Of a stretch of 64,000 nucleotides of DNA, positions 9,983 to 18,319 are shown piece after piece. Position 1 is the first letter of the stretch, and every line of letters starts with the position of its first letter. The stretch covers positions 2,976,001-3,040,000 of the forward strand of contig NZ_CP033929.1 of NCBI RefSeq assembly GCF_003815915.1, read 5' to 3'. The position numbers and the translations under genes were made by a program. The notes below the pieces were generated by a model that had not been told where the DNA came from, made no database searches, and saw nothing but the letters and a program-made list of their open reading frames with translations. Origin of the DNA: Chryseobacterium indoltheticum. Its GTDB lineage: Bacteria; Bacteroidota; Bacteroidia; Flavobacteriales; Weeksellaceae.

Positions 9983-11083
9983 TTAAATTACATATCCTCC
10001 AGCAATTTCTAAAATCCATTTTCCATTTTTATATTCTGCAGAATAATCCGTAGAGCTACTGTTTCCCCATTCTTTTATATAAAAAATATTAGGATTATTT
10101 TTATTTCTTTTAATTTTTCCGATTCCGTGTGATGAGACATCCGTAACTTTTAAATAATCAGTTTTTGATTTTGAATCTTCAGGACTAAACAAAACATGAT
10201 ATTTAGGGCTTATTTGATGAAAATAATCACAATCACTAATGAAAATTTCAAAATAGTAGTTTTTATTACTAAGATTTTCAGATCCGTAATCAGGTAACAA
10301 CGTTTCATAAAGCTGGGTAAACTTATTCTTTTCAGATTTAAACATTGGATTCAAATCATTAAAATCATCCATTCCATCTCCATCGGTATCTTTATTATTG
10401 GGATTTAACCCAAAGCTTTTTTCAAAAATATCGTTATAACCGTCGTGGTCAGAATCTTTTACTAAATCTTCTAATTTTATTTTGAATAGTTTTCCATCTT
10501 CAATTGCTGAATAATCATCATAACCTGGCAAACCTGGAACTTTTACGATTTTAACAAAACTTCCTTCAAGCTCTAAAAAACCATTATTAACAATCGGCTT
10601 TTCCTGAACTTCATTAATATAATAATGACTAAAGCTTAATCCTAAAAAATAAGCAGAAGGTTTTTCATTTTCTATTTTACAAAGCCAAAATCCGAGCTGG
10701 TTTCTACCAAAAGCATACATTACATTTCCGATTTTTTGCTGATTAGAAAAAGTAAATTGTTCTGAAAATTTATTATTAAATGCTTTAAATTCCGAATCAT
10801 ATTCTTTCCATTTCTTTTCCATAATCTCTTCCGACTTCGATTCTAGACTGTCTTTTTTAAAGCTTCTAAATTTTTTGAGATTAACAATCTGTAGATAATT
10901 CGGCTTTTCAGTAATAATCTTTTTTACATTATATTTTTGTGCGTGTGCATAATAATTATCATTGATTAAATCCTCACTATTTTTAAAATACTTAGTCCAG
11001 ATATCATCAGAAGTTGTAAAACACCTTTCTTCCAAACTCTTTGAACACGAAACAATCAGAAACAAGAAAAATAAATATCTCAT
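9983..11083 (-). CDS. Lipoprotein with thrombospondin type 3-like calcium repeats
   Basis: A 366-residue protein with a short lipoprotein signal (FLIVSCSKS, Cys near residue 13). Around residues 212-248 are two calcium-binding aspartate repeats of the thrombospondin type 3 form, DSDHDGYNDIFE and DTDGDGMDDFNDLNP, which usually form Ca-loaded linkers in exported proteins. The flanking domains are unfamiliar; the N-terminal ~190 residues and the C-terminal ~100 residues are rich in Lys, Tyr and Ser. Probably a surface lipoprotein; function unknown. Confidence 0.75.
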   Translation of the reverse strand: MRYLFFLFLIVSCSKSLEERCFTTSDDIWTKYFKNSEDLINDNYYAHAQKYNVKKIITEKPNYLQIVNLKKFRSFKKDSLESKSEEIMEKKWKEYDSEFKAFNNKFSEQFTFSNQQKIGNVMYAFGRNQLGFWLCKIENEKPSAYFLGLSFSHYYINEVQEKPIVNNGFLELEGSFVKIVKVPGLPGYDDYSAIEDGKLFKIKLEDLVKDSDHDGYNDIFEKSFGLNPNNKDTDGDGMDDFNDLNPMFKSEKNKFTQLYETLLPDYGSENLSNKNYYFEIFISDCDYFHQISPKYHVLFSPEDSKSKTDYLKVTDVSSHGIGKIKRNKNNPNIFYIKEWGNSSSTDYSAEYKNGKWILEIAGGYVI

Positions 11084-11104
11084 AAAATGTTTTTACTAAT
11101 ATAT

Positions 11105-11134
11105 AAAAAACGCTCCCAAATTCATGGAAGCGTC
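11105..11134 (-). terminator. Intrinsic terminator of ychF
   Basis: An imperfect 8-bp hairpin (ACGCTTCC / GGGAGCGT on the minus strand) followed by TTTTTTAT, located 34 bp after the ychF stop. Confidence 0.65.
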
Positions 11135-11167
11135 TTTAAAATACTATATAACTAACTTTTAATATTT

Positions 11168-12259
11168 TTAAACATTAAATCTGAAGTGCATCACATCACC
11201 GTCCTGAACGATGTATTCTTTACCTTCTACAGAAAGCTTTCCAGCTTCTTTTACTTTTGCTTCAGAACCATACGTTACATAATCATTGTATCTGATTACT
11301 TCTGCACGGATGAAACCTTTTTCGAAATCTGTATGGATTACTCCTGCAGCTTGAGGAGCTGTCCAACCTTGTCCGATTGTCCAGGCTCTTACTTCTTTTA
11401 CACCTGCTGTAAAATAGGTTTGAAGCTTTAATAAGTCATAAGCTTTTCTTATCAAACGGTTTACTCCAGGTTCTGTAAGACCTAATTCTTCTAAGAAAAT
11501 TTCTCTTTCTTCAAAAGTTTCAAGCTCATTAATATCAGCTTCGATCTGAGCTGCCAAAACAACAACTTCAGCACCTTCACCTTTCGCCATTTCTTCAATT
11601 TTTGCAATCCATTCGTTTCCGTTTTTAATTGAATTTTCATCCACATTACAAACGTAAAGAACCGGTTTATTCGTCAAAAGCTGAACTTCACCAATGATTG
11701 ATTTTGCAAAATCATCCATTGCAAATTCTCTTGCATTTCTACCGTCTTCAAGGTGTTTCTGAAGATTTTGAAGTGTTTCGTATGTTAATAAATCTTCTTT
11801 CTTACCAGATTTGATGAATTTTTTCGCTTTTTCAACAGCTTTTCCAACTGTTTCCAAATCTTTCAACTGAAGCTCGATATCGATAATATCTTTATCTCTC
11901 AAAGGATCTACTGAACCTTCAACGTGGATAATATTTCCGTTTTCAAAACATCTCAAAACATGAATAATCGCCTCACACTCACGAATGTTTGCCAAGAATT
12001 GGTTTCCTAAACCTTCTCCTTTACTTGCTCCTTTTACAAGACCAGCAATATCTACAATCTCTACAACAGCAGGCAAAACTCTTTCAGGATTTACCAATTT
12101 TTCAAGCTCAAATAATCTCTGATCCGGTACAGAAACCGTTCCTAAATTAGGCTCGATAGTACAGAAAGGATAATTGGCAGACTGCGCTTTAGCATTGCTT
12201 AAGCAGTTAAAAAGAGTTGATTTACCTACATTCGGTAAGCCTACGATTCCACATTTCAT
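11168..12259 (-). CDS. ychF: Ribosome-associated ATPase YchF
   Basis: A 363-residue Obg-family P-loop protein of normal YchF length. The G1 loop GLPNVGKSTLFN is at the N-terminus, the switch II region is DIAGLVKGASKGEGLGN, and the C-terminal TGS-like domain includes TIGQGWTAPQAAGVIHTDFE and GKEYIVQDGD. YchF (OLA1 in eukaryotes) hydrolyses ATP rather than GTP and binds ribosomes, with a role in stress responses. It is monocistronic here, with its own terminator. Confidence 0.96.
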   Translation of the reverse strand: MKCGIVGLPNVGKSTLFNCLSNAKAQSANYPFCTIEPNLGTVSVPDQRLFELEKLVNPERVLPAVVEIVDIAGLVKGASKGEGLGNQFLANIRECEAIIHVLRCFENGNIIHVEGSVDPLRDKDIIDIELQLKDLETVGKAVEKAKKFIKSGKKEDLLTYETLQNLQKHLEDGRNAREFAMDDFAKSIIGEVQLLTNKPVLYVCNVDENSIKNGNEWIAKIEEMAKGEGAEVVVLAAQIEADINELETFEEREIFLEELGLTEPGVNRLIRKAYDLLKLQTYFTAGVKEVRAWTIGQGWTAPQAAGVIHTDFEKGFIRAEVIRYNDYVTYGSEAKVKEAGKLSVEGKEYIVQDGDVMHFRFNV

Positions 12260-12361
12260 AACGTTAGATTCAAAGTTTAAGGTTTAAAGTGTAAGGTGAT
12301 TTTACCTTTCACTTTCAGCGGGCAAAGATAGTGATTTTACGGTGGATTTCATAATAAAAAA

Positions 12362-12385
12362 AATCTGCCACTATTGTGACAGATT
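12362..12385 (-). terminator. Intrinsic terminator of ferritin
   Basis: A 10-bp stem (AATCTGTCAC / GTGGCAGATT on the minus strand, one G-T pair) with a 4-base loop followed by eight T residues, 27 bp after the ferritin stop. Confidence 0.8.
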
Positions 12386-12412
12386 CTATGAATTATTTTT
12401 GTGCGTTTACTT

Positions 12413-12964
12413 TTACGGATTATCTCCTGTCGCTTCCTGAGCAAGGGGAACATCATTTGGAGCCGCTTCCAATGCACGATCCAATGTAAAAAGTGATTCA
12501 TTGCTTGCTCTGTCACCGCCTGCAATTTTTAATTTATCAATCAGATTCGCAGCTAATGTTTCTTCCTCAATTTGTTCCTGTACAAACCACTGCATAAAAT
12601 TCCACGTTGCCCAATCTTTTTCTTCTAACGCTAAATCGACCAATCTGTAAATCGCCGTAGTATTATCCACTTCGTGCTTAAAAACTCCATCGAAACAAGT
12701 AGTTAAAGATTCGGGATCAACAGGAGGTTCCGGGATGGCTTCTACTTTTGGCTTCCCGCCTCTGTTTAAAACATATTCCATAAATTTTATGGAATGATTT
12801 CTTTCTTCCTGTGCATGACGGTACAGAAAGTTGGCAATTCCCTGATATCCTTTATCATCTGCCCAAATTCCGTAAGATAAAAATGTGTGTGAAGCGTGAA
12901 TTTCTTTATTCATCTGATCACTCAATGCTTTTTCCAGCGCAGGTGAAAGTCTGTTGGTATTCAT
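12413..12964 (-). CDS. Ferritin (non-haem iron storage)
   Basis: A ferritin of about 183 residues. Residues expected at the ferroxidase centre are visible: MNKEIHASHTFLSYG on helix A and HAQEERNHSIKFMEYV on helix B (ExxH pair), then ALEEKDWATWNFMQWFVQEQIEEE on helices C and D. It should form a 24-subunit shell that oxidises Fe(II) and stores ferric mineral in the cytoplasm. I chose the ATG at 12964 because the nine residues from the upstream ATG at 12991 (MIITFKYTI) do not belong to the family. It is a single gene with its own terminator. Confidence 0.93.
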   Translation of the reverse strand: MNTNRLSPALEKALSDQMNKEIHASHTFLSYGIWADDKGYQGIANFLYRHAQEERNHSIKFMEYVLNRGGKPKVEAIPEPPVDPESLTTCFDGVFKHEVDNTTAIYRLVDLALEEKDWATWNFMQWFVQEQIEEETLAANLIDKLKIAGGDRASNESLFTLDRALEAAPNDVPLAQEATGDNP

Positions 12965-13342
12965 AATTGTATATTTAAATGTGATTATCAATATGGATAC
13001 AAAAATGATTCCGTGAAATGTATTTTTTATACCTTTTTAAAAACATCATAATACAATTAACTATAAAACAAATACTTAACAATGCAATTTATAGTTAGTC
13101 TAAAATAAAATGATGAATAATAAGAAGTAGCTTTAAATCTGATCACAAGAACATTCATTATTTTTGAATATTCAATGATGACCAGATTGAAAATTTTCCT
13201 TTTAAATAGTATAAGAATTTGTTTAAAGAATGATCGCTCCGAAGAAGCGTAACCTTTGTAGCAAATTATTGAAATGATGATGGTGAACTGTGTAGGAGCG
13301 CTACCTTTTTTTAAAAATATATTTGTGACTTTTGATCTAGCC
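12965..13342. other. Gene-free interval upstream of ferritin
   Basis: About 380 bp without a plausible gene. The ferritin leader and promoter must lie at its left end, but I see no clear TAnnTTTG box there. The middle is AT-rich and featureless. The right part (13230-13310) holds GC-richer segments, CGCTCC at 13234 and GGAGCG at 13295, looking like a decayed palindromic repeat. Confidence 0.5.
13230..13310. repeat. Possible decayed palindromic intergenic element
   Basis: The segment begins near TCGCTCCGAAGAAGCG and ends near GTAGGAGCGCTACC, giving short inverted CGCTCC / GGAGCG ends about 60 bp apart in an otherwise AT-rich interval. No second copy is present in this window, so its identity as a repeat is an inference from composition. 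Confidence 0.3.
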
Positions 13343-14047
13343 CTATTTTTTAATCAGTCTTGCCAAATAAGAATCCTCATCCTGCAAAACTTTTTCAATA
13401 GTAAAACCATTATTTTCAGCAGCATTTTTTAAGGTATTAAAATCGAGATACAGCCATTTAATTGGATCTTCAGATTCACCTTTATAATGAACAATATAAT
13501 CTAATTCCCCATAATATCCGTTTGCAGGAATCAAAACTCCTCCATCTTCATCTTGATCAAACATGTAAAGAATATCGGTACTGTCAATCAGAATCTGTCC
13601 GTTTTTATTTAACAAAGAATGAAGTTTTTTAAGGTAAATATCAATTACTTTCAGGCTTTGAAAAATTCCGGTTCCGTTCATTAACAAAAGAATTGTATCG
13701 TAAGTTTCTCCTGAAAATTCAAGCATATTCTGAGCAACCGCTTTCTGAATTCCTCTCAACTGACAAACCTGAATCGCCTTTGGCGAAATATCTAAAGCGG
13801 TTATATCTAAATTTCTTTCATTCTGAAGATATAACGAATGCGAACCCGCTCCTGCTCCAATGTCCAAAACTTTTCCGTGAGATAATTTTAAAGCTTTCTT
13901 TTCAATTTTATTCATCTCTTCAAAATCTCTGAAAAGATATTTTACCGGAAGCTCATCGAGTTCGGAAATTGAAGTTTCAGTCTGCAAATCTTCAGGATTT
14001 TCGTTTTTAAAATAATCCCAGATTGCGCGTCCCATTAAGTCTTTCAT
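13343..14047 (-). CDS. Class I SAM-dependent methyltransferase
   Basis: A 234-residue Rossmann-fold methyltransferase. Motif I is VLDIGAGAGSHSL (about residues 79-91), followed by LDITALDISPKAI with the acidic ribose-binding residue and a motif IV region TILLLMNGTGIF. The last third contains a beta-strand pattern ending SYLARLIKK. The NGTG motif and the ILIDSTDILYMF strand match a group of uncharacterised methyltransferases; a small-molecule substrate is likely but not identifiable. No clear operon partner. Confidence 0.82.
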   Translation of the reverse strand: MKDLMGRAIWDYFKNENPEDLQTETSISELDELPVKYLFRDFEEMNKIEKKALKLSHGKVLDIGAGAGSHSLYLQNERNLDITALDISPKAIQVCQLRGIQKAVAQNMLEFSGETYDTILLLMNGTGIFQSLKVIDIYLKKLHSLLNKNGQILIDSTDILYMFDQDEDGGVLIPANGYYGELDYIVHYKGESEDPIKWLYLDFNTLKNAAENNGFTIEKVLQDEDSYLARLIKK

Positions 14048-14145
14048 GCTGAATTTTAATGGTGCAAAGATAAGATTTAGAAGAATAGAATAAAAAATGA
14101 TTAAAAGATTAATTTTTAATTTTATTATTGTAAAAACTCTATTTG

Positions 14146-14651
14146 ATGAAAAATACCTTATTAATTATTATTCTATTTTCCTTCGTAGGATGCACTCAGG
14201 AAAATCCAAAATTTGACAAAATTATATACAAAACTACAAGCTGCTTCGGAACTTGTCCTACTTATTATCTTCAAATAAACAGTGATAAAACTTTTCAATT
14301 GTTTGCTGAAGAAGTATTTAAAGATGATTTTTCAATTTACGGTTATGAATTAGATTCATCAAAAATGGGATATTTTAAAGGAAAATTAGATGATGCTACT
14401 TTTCAGAATTTGAATAAAAAAATACAGAAAATATCTGAACCTAATTATAAATATTACAACGACGGTTTTATTACAGACACTCCACAATCACATTAATTAT
14501 ACAAAGAGGCGGTGATAAAACCTGTTATCAGACCAATTATCCTACAGATAATTTTCGAATTCATGTTCTAAATTTTTTGAATAAAATATGTAAAGGAACA
14601 ACTGCAAAAGGTGAAAAGTTTAAGACAGACTACAAATTTGACTGTTACTAA
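14146..14651 (+). pseudogene. DUF6438-type lipoprotein broken by a frameshift
   Basis: The ATG at 14146 opens a lipoprotein (FSFVGC lipobox, Cys near residue 16), then FDKIIYKTTSCFGTCPTYYL, the conserved start of DUF6438 proteins. The frame stops at 14496 after DTPQSH. From about 14484 the +2-shifted frame continues without interruption as TITLIIQRGGDKTCYQTNYP, on to NFLNKICKG and the stop at 14649-14651, restoring a normal ~168-residue protein. One base has been lost or gained around 14475-14490, either a genuine mutation or a sequencing error. Function of the family is unknown. Confidence 0.75.
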
Positions 14652-14753
14652 ATGTATTTTCAAATCAGCATCATAAAAAAATTCTATTTTCCAACTCTCA
14701 TTCTTCTTGCAATATTTCCCTAACTTGTCTTTTCTAAAAACGAGATTCATCTC

Positions 14754-15896
14754 ATGACAGATAAACAATTTAATTTTCAACAGGGTTTTACATTCAGCAA
14801 ACATATTCCGGAAGATATTTCGCATTTTGACCGGGTTTTTGATGTGTTCAAAGACTTGCTAACCCACACTTCTGGCGATATTGAGGAAGCTTTTGAGTGG
14901 CTCGATATGCTCGATAAAGAATATGATATTTTCACCGACGAATATACGCTTGAGGATTTTGAAGAAGATTTAAGAAAGCGAGGTTACATCAAAAAAGAAG
15001 ACGATTCTGAAGATGGCAATTCCGGAAAAGGAAAAGGAAAAAACATTCTTACAGCCAAACTGGAAGCCGCTTTACGGGAATATGCTTTAGACCAGATTTT
15101 CGGAAAGCTTAAAAAAAGCGGCATCGGAAATCACAAAACCAACAAATCAGGAGTTGGCGATGAACGGGATGGTGAAAACCGAAATTTCCAGTACGGCGAC
15201 GACTTATCCTCAATAAACATGACGGAAAGTCTGAAAAACGCCCAAATCAATAATGGAATTTCTGACCTTCGAATGACCGAAGACGACCTCATTGTAGAAG
15301 AAACCAAACACAAAGCCCAAATGAGCACGGTTTTGATGATCGACATCAGTCATTCGATGATTTTGTACGGTGAAGATCGTATTACACCTGCGAAAAAAGT
15401 TGCAATGGCTTTGGTTGAACTGATTAAGCGAAAATATCCAAAAGATTCCATCGATATTATTGTTTTCGGAAACGAAGCGTGGCCTATTAAAATCAAAGAC
15501 CTTCCTTATTTACAAGTTGGTCCCTATCATACCAATACCGTTGCAGGATTAGAATTGGCAATGGATATTCTTCGTAGAAAAAGAAATACCAACAAGCAGA
15601 TTTTCATGATCACCGATGGAAAACCAAGCTGCTTAAAACTTCCTACCGGAGAATATTATATGAACAGTGTTGGTTTAGACGAAAAAATTGTTTCTGAATG
15701 TCTCAATAAAGCTGCACAAGCCAGAAAACTAAAAATCCCTATTACCACTTTTATGATTGCCCAAGATCCTTATCTACGACAATTTGTGAATGCTTTTACA
15801 GCGCAAAATAAAGGGAAAGCTTTTCTCACAGGTCTTTCAGGATTAGGGCAAATGATCTTTGAGGATTACGAAAAGAATAGGATTAAGAGGATTTGA
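14754..15896 (+). CDS. VWA-domain protein paired with an AAA+ ATPase
   Basis: A 380-residue protein. Residues 1-90 are acidic and helical, 85-180 hold a Gly/Lys-rich linker, and 190-375 form a von Willebrand A domain with an intact MIDAS start D197-I-S199-H-S201, then a Thr site (HTNTVAG) and MITDGKPS. No signal peptide, so cytoplasmic. Such proteins work with the AAA+ ATPase encoded 154 bp downstream, as in magnesium-chelatase-like and MoxR/VWA systems where the metal-dependent VWA domain links ATPase to substrate. The substrate is unknown. Confidence 0.85.
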   Translation: MTDKQFNFQQGFTFSKHIPEDISHFDRVFDVFKDLLTHTSGDIEEAFEWLDMLDKEYDIFTDEYTLEDFEEDLRKRGYIKKEDDSEDGNSGKGKGKNILTAKLEAALREYALDQIFGKLKKSGIGNHKTNKSGVGDERDGENRNFQYGDDLSSINMTESLKNAQINNGISDLRMTEDDLIVEETKHKAQMSTVLMIDISHSMILYGEDRITPAKKVAMALVELIKRKYPKDSIDIIVFGNEAWPIKIKDLPYLQVGPYHTNTVAGLELAMDILRRKRNTNKQIFMITDGKPSCLKLPTGEYYMNSVGLDEKIVSECLNKAAQARKLKIPITTFMIAQDPYLRQFVNAFTAQNKGKAFLTGLSGLGQMIFEDYEKNRIKRI

Positions 15897-16050
15897 GAAG
15901 AGCCAGGGAAAAAGTAAAAAGGTAAAAGAGACTGGAAATCGGAAAAGAGAAGTTTATGCGATTTCGGAAACTAATTTCGAAGCCGACAGTTGACCTTCCA
16001 GCTTCCCATTTCTAGCACCCAACCATTAACAAACAACATCATTAAAACAA

Positions 16051-17505
16051 ATGAAAAACGATATTACATTTAAAGAATTAAAAAAATCAGGATATACAAA
16101 TAAAACCATCAGTCAGGAAATTCAGGCAAATTTGATTGCGAAAATTAAAGCAAAAGAACCCGTTTTTGAAGGACTTTGGGGATATGAAGATTCTGTAGTT
16201 CCACAATTAAAAAAGGCGATTTTAGCAGGCCATCACATCAATTTATTAGGTTTACGCGGACAGGCAAAAACCAGAATTGCAAGAAGCATGGTGAATCTTT
16301 TGGATGAATACATGCCGATTGTAAAAGGTTCTGAAATCAATGACAGTCCGTTTCAGCCAATCTCAAAATATGCACGAGATTTAATTGTTGAGTTGGGTGA
16401 CGAAACACCGATTTCTTGGGTTCACCGTTCAAATCGTTTCTTTGAAAAACTGGCAACTCCCGACGTGAATGTTGCCGATTTAATTGGTGACATCGATCCT
16501 ATTAAAGCAGCAACTTTAAAACTTCCTTATTCTGACGAACGTGTTCTGCATTACGGAATGATTCCAAGAGCGAACCGTTCCATTTTTGTTTTAAATGAAT
16601 TGCCCGATCTACAAGCTAGAATTCAGGTTTCTTTATTTAATATTTTGCAGGAAGGCGATATTCAGATTCGTGGATTTCAATTGAGAATGCCGCTTGATAT
16701 TCAGTTTGTATTTACGGCAAATCCTGAAGATTATACCAATCGTGGAAGCATTGTAACGCCTTTGAAAGACAGAATCGGGTCACAGATTTTTACGCATTAT
16801 CCAAAAACCATTGCCTTAGCAAAACAAATCACTGAACAGGAAGCTCAAGTTTCTGCGGAAGATAAAGAACAGATTCAAATTCCGGATTTGGCGAAAAATC
16901 TTTTGGAGGAAGTTGCTTTTGCAGCCCGTGACAGCGAATATGTGGATGCGAAAAGTGGCGTAAGTGCAAGATTGACGATCAGTGCGATGGAAAACCTTGT
17001 TGCTGCATCAAAATTACGTTTAATAGAATCTGAAGCTCAAAAAACTACTGTTCGTCTGCTTGATTTCATGTCGATTATTCCTTCAATTACTGGAAAGATT
17101 GAATTGGTTTACGAAGGCGAACAGGAAGGTGCTGATTATGTTGCCAAAATTTTGATTGATAAAGCCGTGATGGTACAGTTTGAAAGTATTTTCCCACGCA
17201 TTTCAAAATTAGAAAAAGAGGGCATCAAAACGCCATACACCGATTTAATCAAATGGTTCAATAAAAATCAGCTGGAACTTAATTATACGGATACAGATGA
17301 AGAATTCTATAAGAAACTCAACAGCATTACACCTTTAACAACCGTTGTTGAAAAAAATGCCACTGAACTCAATGAAGAAGACAAAAACTTCTGCAAAGAA
17401 CTGGTTTTATGGGCTTTGACAATCAGTAAAAAATTAGATAAGTCTGAAAACTCAGCAACATATACTTTCGACTCTGCAGATGTAAGACAATTGTTCAGAA
17501 ATTAA
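16051..17505 (+). CDS. Magnesium chelatase-like AAA+ ATPase
   Basis: A 484-residue AAA+ protein of the ChlI/MoxR branch. The P-loop is LLGLRGQAKTR (residues 65-75), with Ala72 in place of the usual glycine before Lys73-Thr74. The Walker B region reads SIFVLNELPDL, where the expected Asp is Asn. Sensor 1 (TANPEDYTNRG) and the arginine-containing PLKDRIG are present. I recall the same variant motifs in other members of this subfamily, so it is probably functional. It pairs with the VWA protein just upstream and ends at a strong terminator. Confidence 0.85.
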   Translation: MKNDITFKELKKSGYTNKTISQEIQANLIAKIKAKEPVFEGLWGYEDSVVPQLKKAILAGHHINLLGLRGQAKTRIARSMVNLLDEYMPIVKGSEINDSPFQPISKYARDLIVELGDETPISWVHRSNRFFEKLATPDVNVADLIGDIDPIKAATLKLPYSDERVLHYGMIPRANRSIFVLNELPDLQARIQVSLFNILQEGDIQIRGFQLRMPLDIQFVFTANPEDYTNRGSIVTPLKDRIGSQIFTHYPKTIALAKQITEQEAQVSAEDKEQIQIPDLAKNLLEEVAFAARDSEYVDAKSGVSARLTISAMENLVAASKLRLIESEAQKTTVRLLDFMSIIPSITGKIELVYEGEQEGADYVAKILIDKAVMVQFESIFPRISKLEKEGIKTPYTDLIKWFNKNQLELNYTDTDEEFYKKLNSITPLTTVVEKNATELNEEDKNFCKELVLWALTISKKLDKSENSATYTFDSADVRQLFRN

Positions 17506-17532
17506 TTTTTGAAACAATGATTATGATATAGA

Positions 17533-17570
17533 GGAAGCATAAATCTTTGAGATTTGTGCTTCCTTTTTTG
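17533..17570 (+). terminator. Intrinsic terminator after the AAA+ gene
   Basis: A 14-bp near-perfect stem (GGAAGCATAAATCT / AGATTTGTGCTTCC) with a 3-base loop followed by TTTTTTG, 28 bp after the stop codon. Confidence 0.85.
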
Positions 17571-17575
17571 TTTTT

Positions 17576-17700
17576 ATGTACATGTCAGTTCGAGTAAAAA
17601 TTCTGAAAGAATTTCGTATCGAGAACAGGCATGTACATAAAAAGTTCTCGACATATTTCCCCTTCTCTTTGTTTCGGAAAAACACTCGAATTGACGAATT
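17576..17700. repeat. Nested palindromic intergenic repeat
   Basis: Outer arms GTCAGTTCGAGT (17584-17595) and ACTCGAATTGAC (17684-17695) pair with one mismatch; inner arms CGAGAAC (17620-17626) and GTTCTCG (17644-17650) pair perfectly; a TGTACATG-like motif sits at both TATGTACATGTC and GCATGTACAT. The whole ~115-bp element can fold as a long cruciform. It has the look of a dispersed non-coding repeat, but only one copy is in this window. Confidence 0.65.
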
Positions 17701-17733
17701 TCATTTTTTCTAAAAATCATTCATTCTAAATTG

Positions 17734-17741
17734 TATATTTG
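17734..17741 (+). promoter_or_regulatory. -7 promoter box of the DUF4956 gene
   Basis: TATATTTG matches TAnnTTTG exactly and ends 20 bp before the TTG start at 17762, just after the palindromic repeat. Confidence 0.55.
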
Positions 17742-17761
17742 TCAAAACTAAAAGCACAATT

Positions 17762-18319
17762 TTGGAGTTACAGGAACTTTTTGAACGTTTAGCGATACTT
17801 TGCATATCGATTTTCACTCTTTATTATTTTTCAAACAGAAACCGTAACATCAGGTTGCATCCTTTGCTAGGATTGATTAGTGTCTGCACATTTTTCATGT
17901 GTCTGGTTTTTACCAAAGCGGAATATAGTCTCGGAGTGGGTTTTGGTCTTTTTGCCATCTTTTCAATCCTCCGTTTCAGAACGGAAACTTTTACCATTCA
18001 GACTATTGTTTTTCTTTTTGTTTCCATCACACTTTCACTGTTAGACGGGCTTTTACCCATTAAAAACCTTGAAATTCTTTTAGGAATTAATATTTCGATT
18101 GTTGTGATTTATTTAATCTTAAATTATTTCGAAAAAAAGTCACCTATCGTTTCTGAAAAAAATTATATTGAAGTTATTTCTTCATTAGATTTCCTTCAGC
18201 TTGAAGAAGCAGAACGTAAAAGAGTTTTAACCGAAAAAACCAAACTGAAAAATTTCAGCTATAATATTAAGAGTATTAATCTGAATGATAATATTGTGAT
18301 TTTAAAGGTTTCGCATTAA
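17762..18319 (+). CDS. DUF4956 family membrane protein
   Basis: A 185-residue protein with four hydrophobic segments in the first ~125 residues and a soluble C-terminal ~60-residue part. The stretch GVGFGLFAIFSILRFRTE (about residues 59-76) is the DUF4956 signature. Family members often sit near polyphosphate or VTC-like domain genes, but no such gene is here, so the role is unknown. The start is TTG at 17762; no in-frame ATG upstream would fit between the promoter box and the first helix. It precedes the 1.1-kb repeat array. Confidence 0.8.
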   Translation: MELQELFERLAILCISIFTLYYFSNRNRNIRLHPLLGLISVCTFFMCLVFTKAEYSLGVGFGLFAIFSILRFRTETFTIQTIVFLFVSITLSLLDGLLPIKNLEILLGINISIVVIYLILNYFEKKSPIVSEKNYIEVISSLDFLQLEEAERKRVLTEKTKLKNFSYNIKSINLNDNIVILKVSH

